A program made the translations under genes and the position numbers. 7,710 nucleotides of DNA from NCBI GenBank assembly GCA_937982495.1, contig CALJLX010000049.1, positions 1 through 7,710 of the forward strand. Direction: 5' to 3'. How positions within the stretch are numbered: position 1 is the first letter of the stretch; each line of letters begins with the position of its first letter. Below, piece after piece: positions 1 to 6,214 of the stretch. The DNA is from an uncultured Desulfuromonas sp. GTDB lineage: Bacteria; Desulfobacterota; Desulfuromonadia; Desulfuromonadales; Trichloromonadaceae. Under the pieces are notes generated by a model. It searched no databases, was not told the DNA's origin, and worked only from the letters and a program-made list of their open reading frames with translations.

Positions 1-1092
<1,092 letters not shown>

Positions 1093-1110
1093 TCGATCCG
1101 CTATCCTTTG

Positions 1111-1155
1111 ACAAAAAAGACCCCGCCTCCAGTTGCGAAGCGGGGTCTTTTTTGT
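1111..1155. terminator. Bidirectional Rho-independent terminator
   Basis: A perfect 16-bp inverted repeat: ACAAAAAAGACCCCGC at 1111-1126 and its complement at 1140-1155, with a 13-base loop. The GC-rich core (GACCCCGC/GCGGGGTC) is flanked by six A on one side and six T on the other, so it gives a hairpin plus U-tract on either strand. It lies between the convergent nspC (stop at 1092) and the minus-strand small gene (stop at 1176) and can end both transcripts. Confidence 0.95.
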
Positions 1156-1175
1156 TGCGCGATGGGCGAGAGAAA

Positions 1176-1373
1176 TCAGGCTTTGACGTTGATGAGCTTG
1201 CCCTTGCCGGTCTGCTCGGCCAAACTGACCTCCCGGCTTTTTTGCGGGGATTGGGCCTGCTCGATGCCCTGCAAGGATTTCTGCATGACTTCGAGGGCGA
1301 CCTTCGGTTGTTCGTTGGCCTTTTTTAGGATGGAAAGACCAGCCGTTGCGTTTGCCGCGCCATTCACGTTCAT
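1176..1373 (-). CDS. Small YjfB-like putative motility protein, 65 aa
   Basis: A 65-residue soluble protein with no signal peptide or membrane segment. The start is the ATG at 1373. The longer reading from TTG at 1388 would translate the Shine-Dalgarno itself: AAGGAGGT sits four bases before the ATG. The middle (AGLSILKKANEQPKVALEVM, residues 11-30) is predicted helical, followed by a Gln/Ser-rich linker and the tail GKGKLINVKA. The small size, the helical LKKA block and the short C-terminal G-x-x-x-(I/L)-(N/D)-V-K-like end resemble the YjfB family of 'putative motility proteins'. That is recognition by eye, and the biochemical role of the family is not established. It is the only gene behind the GEMM-I riboswitch at 1456-1538, which fits a motility or surface role because many such riboswitches control motility genes. 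It is convergent with nspC and shares its terminator. Confidence 0.72.
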   Translation of the reverse strand: MNVNGAANATAGLSILKKANEQPKVALEVMQKSLQGIEQAQSPQKSREVSLAEQTGKGKLINVKA

Positions 1374-1408
1374 AGTGACCTCCTTCAAGTGCGCGGGCCC
1401 TTGCCACG

Positions 1409-1440
1409 AAAAACCCGCCTACGGATCGACGAAGGCGGGT
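1409..1440 (-). terminator. Intrinsic terminator, expression platform of the riboswitch
   Basis: Read on the minus strand, ACCCGCCT (1440-1433) pairs perfectly with AGGCGGGT (1420-1413) across a 12-base loop and is followed by TTTT (1412-1409), so the RNA is a GC-rich hairpin ending in a U-tract. It lies 15 bases after the aptamer's closing helix and 35 bases before the small gene's ATG, where a transcription-attenuation platform would sit. There is no T-run on the plus-strand side, so it acts in the minus direction only. It may also stop transcripts arriving from the nqr operon. Confidence 0.88.
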
Positions 1441-1455
1441 GGAGTGGTGGCCCGT

Positions 1456-1538
1456 TCGATTCGATAACCCGGCCATCCGAAACTTTCGGACCCGTGGTTT
1501 TGCGTCGCCGGGTTGCCCCGGGTTTGCCCTTTCGTCGA
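1456..1538 (-). promoter_or_regulatory. GEMM-I (cyclic-di-GMP class I) riboswitch aptamer
   Basis: Read on the minus strand, this matches the GEMM-I architecture. P1: UCGACG (1538-1533) pairs with CG...UCGA (1463-1456), leaving two bulged A. The conserved GGGCAAACC is at 1529-1521. P2 is CCGGG/CCCGG (1521-1517 with 1512-1508) capped by a GCAA GNRA tetraloop. The conserved GACGCAAAACC follows at 1506-1496. P3 pairs ACC/GGU (1498-1496 with 1469-1467), CGG/CCG (1494-1492 with 1472-1470) and a distal UCCGA/UCGGA hairpin. The 3' block GGGUUAUCGA is at 1470-1461. The GNRA loop would dock on P3 as in known structures. Aligned to the Vibrio cholerae Vc2 aptamer, the G20 equivalent is G (1528), the A47 equivalent is A (1501), and the C92 equivalent is U (1464). 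The ligand is a cyclic dinucleotide, most simply c-di-GMP, but the U leaves specificity open. Confidence 0.92.
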
Positions 1539-1545
1539 TGAATCA

Positions 1546-1575
1546 ACTATATGGGAGGATGCGGGGCGCTGTCAA
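1546..1575 (-). promoter_or_regulatory. Sigma70-type promoter driving the riboswitch transcript
   Basis: On the minus strand, TTGACA (1575-1570) is a perfect -35 element and TATAGT (1551-1546) matches five of six bases of the -10 consensus, with an 18-base spacer. The expected start of transcription is near 1540-1538, right at the first base pair of the aptamer's P1 helix. The leader to the small gene's ATG would be about 165 nt. The placement exactly before a structured aptamer supports a real promoter. Confidence 0.85.
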
Positions 1576-1612
1576 CGGTGGATTCCGACCAGCCTGGGAA
1601 TTTTACGGAGAT

Positions 1613-1792
1613 TCAGGAAGGGCGCGGGGCGTCGGGGCAGCGCGCCGGGCCTTCCCCGGCCGAGGCGCAGCCGCAGCTCTCCTTGCCGCCGCCGCAGGTG
1701 CGACGCGGCTCGCGGCGACCGAAGAGCAGGCCGGCGGCGAGACCGGCGAAGCTGAGCAGAAAGAGAATGAGGCTGGCGAAAAAAATTTTCAT
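1613..1792 (-). CDS. nqrM: Na+-NQR maturation protein NqrM
   Basis: A 59-residue protein with one N-terminal membrane helix (KIFFASLILFLLSFAGLAAG, residues 2-21), a short basic stretch (GRREPRR), then a cysteine-rich tail: TCGGGKESCGC and a later RCPD, giving four cysteines. This matches the NqrM (DUF539) layout of one anchor helix followed by a CGG...CxC...C cluster. In Vibrio and related bacteria NqrM is required for active Na+-NQR, probably by delivering iron to the cysteine-ligated centre between NqrD and NqrE. The start is the ATG at 1792, two bases after the nqrF stop, with no separate good Shine-Dalgarno, so translational coupling is likely. It is the last gene of the operon, its common position. 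The C-terminus (after residue 45) is Pro/Arg-rich and ends shortly after the fourth cysteine. No terminator is seen directly after its stop. Confidence 0.88.
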   Translation of the reverse strand: MKIFFASLILFLLSFAGLAAGLLFGRREPRRTCGGGKESCGCASAGEGPARCPDAPRPS

Positions 1793-1794
1793 GG

Positions 1795-3021
1795 CTACAT
1801 GCCGAAATCGTCGTAGAGGATGTTTTCCCCCTCCACCCCGAGGCTTTCCAGCATATCCCGGCTGGAAAGGAGGAACATGGGCGGGCCGCACAAATAGTAT
1901 TCGCACTCCTCCGGCGCCGGGTGGTCCTTGAGATACTGTTCGTACAGGACGTTGTGGATGAACCCGGTGGGACCGTCCCACTGGTCCTCGGGCAGGGGTT
2001 GGGAAAGGGCCAGATGCCAGCTGAAATTGTCGTGCTCGGCCGCCAGCTTTTCGAATTCCTCGGCGTAGAAGAGCTCCAGTCGGCTGCGGGCGCCGTACCA
2101 GTAGGAGATTTTCCGCCGGCTCTTCAGGCGCAGCAACTGATCGAAAATATGCGAACGCAAGGGCGCCATCCCGGCGCCGCCGCCGATGAAGATCATCTCT
2201 TTCTCCGTCTCCTTGGCAAAGAAATCGCCGTAGGGGCCGGAGATGGTGACCCGATCCCCCGGCTTGAGGTTGAAGACATAGGAGGACATCTGCCCCGGCG
2301 GCACCTCGGGATGGCCCGGCGGCGGGGTGGCGATGCGCACATTGAGCATGATGATCCCTTTTTCGTCGGGATAGTTGGCCATGGAATAGGCGCGCTGGAT
2401 CGGTTCCTTGACCGTGGAACGGTACTGCCAGAGGTCGAAGCGGTCCCACTCGGGACGGAAACGCTCGTCGATGTCGAAGTCGCGGTAGGCGAGTTCGTGG
2501 GGCGGCGCCTCGATCTGGATATAGCCGCCGGCGCGGAAATCAACCTCCTCGCCGGGGGGGAGTTCCAGTACCAGTTCCTTGATAAAGGAGGCGACGTTGC
2601 GGTTGGAGCGCACCGTGCACGACCATTTGCGGATGTCGAAAATCTCCGCCGGCAGAAGCAGGCGCAGGTCCTGCTTGACCGCCACCTGGCAGGCGAGGCG
2701 GGTTCCTTCCCGGGCGTCGCGGCGGTTGATGTGGCCGGTTTCCGTGGGGAGGATGGCGCCGCCGCCGGCGAGCACCTTGACCCGGCACTGGCCGCAGGTG
2801 CCGCCGCCGCCACAGGCCGAGGGGATGAAGATACCGTTGGCACCGAGGGTGGTGAGCAGTTTGCTCCCCGGCGTGACTTTGAGGGATTTGCCCGGGTCGT
2901 CGTTGATGGTCAGCGTGACCTGGCCGCGCGGGGCGAGAAAGGCCCGCGCCGTCAGGATCAGGGCGACCAGCAGCAGGATGATGCCGGTGAAGAGGGAGAC
3001 GCCGAGAACGATTTCGGTCAT
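1795..3021 (-). CDS. nqrF: Na+-NQR subunit F, NADH-oxidising flavoprotein
   Basis: NADH entry subunit of Na+-NQR: it takes hydride from NADH onto FAD and passes electrons to a [2Fe-2S] cluster on the cytoplasmic side. At 408 aa it is full length. Residues 5-28 form the single N-terminal membrane anchor. The plant-type ferredoxin domain (about 33-125) has the cluster cysteines C70, C76, C79 (CGGGGTCGQC) and C111, by my recollection the same numbers as in Vibrio cholerae NqrF. The FAD domain carries RAYSMANYP (210-218). The NADH domain carries IGGGAGMAPLRS (279-290) and CGPPMF (378-383), and the protein ends in the family's DDFG motif. The start is the ATG at 3021. A 37-base gap separates it from nqrE, the widest spacing inside the operon, and only a weak AAGG lies about ten bases before the ATG. 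No defects seen. Confidence 0.97.
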   Translation of the reverse strand: MTEIVLGVSLFTGIILLLVALILTARAFLAPRGQVTLTINDDPGKSLKVTPGSKLLTTLGANGIFIPSACGGGGTCGQCRVKVLAGGGAILPTETGHINRRDAREGTRLACQVAVKQDLRLLLPAEIFDIRKWSCTVRSNRNVASFIKELVLELPPGEEVDFRAGGYIQIEAPPHELAYRDFDIDERFRPEWDRFDLWQYRSTVKEPIQRAYSMANYPDEKGIIMLNVRIATPPPGHPEVPPGQMSSYVFNLKPGDRVTISGPYGDFFAKETEKEMIFIGGGAGMAPLRSHIFDQLLRLKSRRKISYWYGARSRLELFYAEEFEKLAAEHDNFSWHLALSQPLPEDQWDGPTGFIHNVLYEQYLKDHPAPEECEYYLCGPPMFLLSSRDMLESLGVEGENILYDDFGM

Positions 3022-3058
3022 AACGCCATTGCCTTGGTGCCGGTGGGCGCCGCGCGCC

Positions 3059-3670
3059 TCACAGTTTGATGCCGGAAAAGGCCATGAAGGCCAGGGACAT
3101 GAGGCCGGCGACGATGAAGGTGATCCCCAGACCGCGCAACCCGGCAGGAATCCGGCTGTATTTGAGCTTCTCGCGGATGCCGGCGAGGCCGACGATGGCC
3201 AGCGCCCAGCCGCTGCCGCTGCCGAACCCGAAGACCAGGCTTTCGCCGAAGTCGTAGTTGCGCTCGACCATGAAGAGCGAACCGCCGAGAATCATGCAGT
3301 TGACGGTGATCAGCGGCAGGAAGATGCCGAGGGCGGCATAGAGTCGGGGCATGTGCTTGTCGAGGAAGAGTTCGAGGATCTGCACGATGGCGGCGATGAC
3401 GCCGATGTAGCAGATCAGGCCGAGGAAGGTCAGGTCGACCCCTTCCAGCCCGGCCCAGGCCAGCCCTCCCTCGCGCAGCAGGTAACGATGGATGAGGCTG
3501 TTGACCGGCACCGTGATGGTCTGCACGGCGATGACCGCCAGCCCCAGTCCGGCGGCCGTCTCCACCTTCTTCGAGACGGCGAGGAAGGTGCACATGCCGA
3601 GGAAGAAGGCGAGAGCCATATTCTCGATAAAGACGGCGCGGATGAAGATATTGAGATAGTTTTCGAGCAT
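3059..3670 (-). CDS. nqrE: Na+-NQR subunit E
   Basis: Integral membrane subunit of Na+-NQR, 203 aa with about six transmembrane helices, homologous to NqrD and to RnfA/RnfE. With NqrD it holds a cysteine-ligated iron centre in the middle of the membrane that carries electrons from the NqrF cluster towards NqrC FMN. The two key cysteines are visible in inverted half-repeats: C27 (LGMCTFLAVSKKVETA) and C125 (ITVNCMILGG). Other family blocks are MLENYLNIFIRAVFIENMAL at the N-terminus and GSGSGWALAIV (150-160). The protein has the usual length. The ATG at 3670 is four bases after the nqrD stop, with AAGGG about ten bases before it. NqrE rather than RnfA is supported by its position between nqrD and nqrF in a complete nqr set. 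Confidence 0.96.
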   Translation of the reverse strand: MLENYLNIFIRAVFIENMALAFFLGMCTFLAVSKKVETAAGLGLAVIAVQTITVPVNSLIHRYLLREGGLAWAGLEGVDLTFLGLICYIGVIAAIVQILELFLDKHMPRLYAALGIFLPLITVNCMILGGSLFMVERNYDFGESLVFGFGSGSGWALAIVGLAGIREKLKYSRIPAGLRGLGITFIVAGLMSLAFMAFSGIKL

Positions 3671-3674
3671 GGCG

Positions 3675-4295
3675 TCAGCCCTTTTCCACCTGTTCCGGTT
3701 TCCATGTCCTCAGCGCCCATATCAGCAGGCCGATGATGAAAAAGGCGCTCGGCGGCAGCAGCATCAGCCCATTGGGCACGTACCAGCCGCCGCTCTGGGC
3801 GGTCTTGAGCACGGTCAGGCCGAACCAGGTGCCGACGCCGAAGATCTCCCGCAGGCTGGCGACGATGAGCAGCACCAGGCTGTAGCCGAGGCCGTTGCCG
3901 AGGCCGTCGAGAAAGGCGGCGCCGGGCTCATGTTTCATGGCGAAGGCCTCGGCGCGGCCGAGGACGATGCAGTTGGTGATGATCAGTCCGACGAAGACCG
4001 AGAGCTTGCGGCTGAGATCGGGGAGAAAGGCCTGAATCGTCTGGTCGACGATAATCACCAGCGAGGCGATGATGGTCATCTGCACGATGATGCGGATGCT
4101 GTCGGGAATTTGCCGGCGAATCAGGCTGATGACGGCGCTCGACAGGGCGACGACGCAGATCACCGCCAGGGACATGACCAGGGCCGTCTCCATCCGGCCG
4201 GTGACCGCCAGGGCCGAGCAGATGCCGAGAATCTGCAAGGCGATGGGGTTGTTGTCAAAGAGGGGGCGGAACAGGTTCTCCTTGAGCTTAGCCAT
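3675..4295 (-). CDS. nqrD: Na+-NQR subunit D
   Basis: Integral membrane partner of NqrE, 206 aa with about six hydrophobic segments. It supplies the other two cysteines of the NqrD/NqrE iron centre: C26 (LGICSALAVTGRMETA) and C109 (LIITNCIVLGRAEAFA). The N-terminus (KENLFRPLFDNNPIALQILG) is the family signature. The C-terminal WYVPNGLMLLPPSAFFIIGL (175-194) is also typical of the NqrD/RnfE family. The ATG at 4295 overlaps the end of nqrC by 8 bases, and a GAGGGAGG Shine-Dalgarno inside the nqrC tail lies about six bases upstream, so translation is probably coupled. Length and motifs are normal. Confidence 0.96.
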   Translation of the reverse strand: MAKLKENLFRPLFDNNPIALQILGICSALAVTGRMETALVMSLAVICVVALSSAVISLIRRQIPDSIRIIVQMTIIASLVIIVDQTIQAFLPDLSRKLSVFVGLIITNCIVLGRAEAFAMKHEPGAAFLDGLGNGLGYSLVLLIVASLREIFGVGTWFGLTVLKTAQSGGWYVPNGLMLLPPSAFFIIGLLIWALRTWKPEQVEKG

Positions 4296-5064
4296 GGCTG
4301 CCTCCCTCTTCGACCAGGCGGCGCAGATAGGGGCCGAAGCCGTCCTCGCCGAGCCAGTAGCGCAGCAGGTTCGTCACCCCGCGCGCGGTGATGGTGGCGC
4401 CGGAGAGTCCGTCGACGCGATGGCGGGCCAGGGGGTCTGTCGCTTCGACCTTGCCCCTGAGGACTTCGATGACCGGTCGCCCCTCGGCGTCGCGCACCTC
4501 TTTGCCGGGCCACTGGGCCTGCCAGGAGGGATTGTCGACCTCGCCGCCGAGTCCGGGGGTTTCCCCGTGTTCGTGGAAGGCGAAACCTTTGACCGTGGTC
4601 AGGTCGGGGGCCAGGGCCAGATAGCCGTAGAGGGTCGACCAGAGGCCCTTGCCGTGGACCGGCAGGATCACCTGGCTCAACTGCCCCCCGTCGCGGATGA
4701 GATAGACCGGCGCCTGGCGCGCCCGGGTCTTGATCTCGGCCAGATCGAGTTCGGCGGGAATGCGATAGTTTCGCTTGGGGTCGGCGGCGGCGCGTCGGGG
4801 ATTGAAGCTCCAGGGGTCGAGATCCTCCCGGTAGCGGCCGTCGGCCAACTCAACGAGTTTCATCTCGACCCGGGCATTCCAGACGGCTTCCGGATCGTCG
4901 TCGAGCAGGCCGGCGACGGCGAGCACCTGGCGGTAGGTAATGAGGCGGGCGTCCCGCTCCTTGATCGTGCGCAAGCCCATGGCCGTCACCGAAACCAGCA
5001 GCGAACAGACGAAACAGACGAGAAAGGCGACCAGCAGGGTGCGGCCGGCGGAATCATTGGCCAT
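4288..5064 (-). CDS. nqrC: Na+-NQR subunit C, covalent FMN subunit
   Basis: Membrane-anchored flavoprotein, 258 aa, with one N-terminal helix (about residues 8-29) and a large FMN-binding domain on the periplasmic side. The flavinylation motif DGLSGAT (218-224) is intact, so T224 is the expected acceptor for covalent FMN attached through a phosphodiester bond by ApbE. Other family blocks are GKGLWSTLYGYLAL (138-151) and HGETPGLGGEV (166-176). It takes electrons from the NqrD/NqrE iron centre and gives them to the FMN on NqrB. The ATG at 5064 overlaps the nqrB end by 11 bases, with AAAGGAAG just upstream as Shine-Dalgarno. apbE is not in this window. Confidence 0.97.
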   Translation of the reverse strand: MANDSAGRTLLVAFLVCFVCSLLVSVTAMGLRTIKERDARLITYRQVLAVAGLLDDDPEAVWNARVEMKLVELADGRYREDLDPWSFNPRRAAADPKRNYRIPAELDLAEIKTRARQAPVYLIRDGGQLSQVILPVHGKGLWSTLYGYLALAPDLTTVKGFAFHEHGETPGLGGEVDNPSWQAQWPGKEVRDAEGRPVIEVLRGKVEATDPLARHRVDGLSGATITARGVTNLLRYWLGEDGFGPYLRRLVEEGGSHG

Positions 5065-6214
5065 GACGGGACTTCCTTTGCCGGATGTGGGCGAGCAGCG
5101 CGAAGCGGTCGATCACCGGCGCGAAGACGTTGCCGAAGAGGATGGCGAGCATCGTTCCTTCGGGAAAGAGGGGATTGAAGACCCGTACCAGGATGATCAT
5201 GGCGCCGACGAGCAGGCCGTACCACCACTGTCCGGCGCGGGTGAGAGCCGAGGAGACCGGGTCGGTGGCCATGAAGACCAGGCCGAAGGCGAGGCTGCCG
5301 AGGACCAGATGCCAGTGGAAGGGGAGGGTCAGCATGGGGTTGCTGTCTCCGCCCAGGGCATGCAGCAGGCTCGCCAGGGCGAAGGCGCCGAGCAGTCCGG
5401 CGAGCATGATCCGCCAGCTCGCCACGCCCACGGCCAGCAGGATCGCGGCGCCGAGCAGGCAGGCCGCTGTCGAGGTCTCGCCGGGAGCGCCGGGGACGGC
5501 GCCCCAGAAGGCCTGGCTCCAGCTCAGGACGGCGCCCAGTTCGGACACGCCGCCGGAAGCGGCCAGGGCCAGGGGGGTGGCGCCGGTCACGCCGTCGATG
5601 GGGATATAGGCGCTGTCGGCGGCGAAGCCGGCGGGATAGGCGAAGAAAAGAAAAGCGTAGGCGGCCAGGGCCGGATTGATGAAGTTGCGCCCGGTGCCGC
5701 CGAAGACCTCCTTGCCCAGCACCGTGCCGAAGGAGACGCCGAGGATGATCTGCCACCAGGGGAGCGCCGGCGGCAGGATCAGGGCCAGCAGGGTCACGCT
5801 CACCAGCCAGGCGGCATTCAGCGCCTGGCGCCGGGCCCGGGAAAAGAGGGCCTCCCAGAAGAGCGCGGTGAGGGCGCAAAGCAGCAGGGTCGGCAGCAGA
5901 TAAAGGGCGCCGAGGAGCAGGTTGGACGCCAGGGAGGCCGGATCGTGAGCGATGCCGAGCCCCTGAAAGACGGCTTCGCGCCAGTCGAAAAGGGCGTCGA
6001 TCTCCTCGGTCGCCATGGCCAGATGCATCTGTCGGCCGAGGTTCCACAGGGCCGTCATGAAGCAGGGGAGAAGGGCCAGCAGCACCCAACCCATGATTCG
6101 GGTCAGATTGGCGCGATCCCGAACCAGCGGGGCGTCGGCGGTCGTCGTCTCCTCATCCCGGCCGAGGAGAATGCGCGGGGCCGAGGTTGTTTTTTGGGGG
6201 TCGTTGGTCTTCAT
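5054..6214 (-). CDS. nqrB: Na+-NQR subunit B, membrane FMN/riboflavin subunit
   Basis: Largest membrane subunit of the complex, 386 aa with about ten transmembrane helices. It carries covalent FMN and, in characterised homologues, riboflavin, and forms the Na+ channel and much of the quinone site. The flavinylation motif DGVTGATPL (207-215) is intact, with T213 as FMN acceptor. FGGTGRNFINPALAAYAFLF (171-190) is the conserved helix region before it, and FMATDPVSSALT and NPLFPEGTMLAILFGN are C-terminal family blocks. The extra N-terminal stretch before the first helix is about 40 residues and looks a little shorter than in Vibrio NqrB, and its sequence differs. The ATG at 6214 overlaps the nqrA stop (ATGA). 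A purine-rich AGAAGG abuts the ATG with almost no spacer, so the start probably depends on coupling to nqrA. Confidence 0.96.
   Translation of the reverse strand: MKTNDPQKTTSAPRILLGRDEETTTADAPLVRDRANLTRIMGWVLLALLPCFMTALWNLGRQMHLAMATEEIDALFDWREAVFQGLGIAHDPASLASNLLLGALYLLPTLLLCALTALFWEALFSRARRQALNAAWLVSVTLLALILPPALPWWQIILGVSFGTVLGKEVFGGTGRNFINPALAAYAFLFFAYPAGFAADSAYIPIDGVTGATPLALAASGGVSELGAVLSWSQAFWGAVPGAPGETSTAACLLGAAILLAVGVASWRIMLAGLLGAFALASLLHALGGDSNPMLTLPFHWHLVLGSLAFGLVFMATDPVSSALTRAGQWWYGLLVGAMIILVRVFNPLFPEGTMLAILFGNVFAPVIDRFALLAHIRQRKSRHGQ

Noticed and set aside
1374..1388. Upstream TTG start at 1388 for the small motility-family gene
   Set aside because: Using it would translate the Shine-Dalgarno AAGGAGGT; the ATG at 1373 is correctly spaced from that site.
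1439..1931. Plus-strand open frames over 1439-1931
   Set aside because: They run across the riboswitch, promoter and nqrM on the opposite strand and encode Arg/Ala/Pro-rich sequence with no similarity I recognise.
1921..3069. Long plus-strand open frame (382 codons) opposite nqrF
   Set aside because: It is antisense to nqrF, whose motifs and cluster cysteines are clear. The antisense translation is Gly/Ala/Asp-rich with no recognisable domain, a typical shadow in GC-rich DNA.
3059..4295. nqrD/nqrE as rnfE/rnfA of an Rnf complex
   Set aside because: The neighbours are NqrA, NqrB, NqrC and an FAD/NADH-binding NqrF rather than RnfB, RnfC, RnfD and RnfG, and nqrM is present, so this is Na+-NQR.
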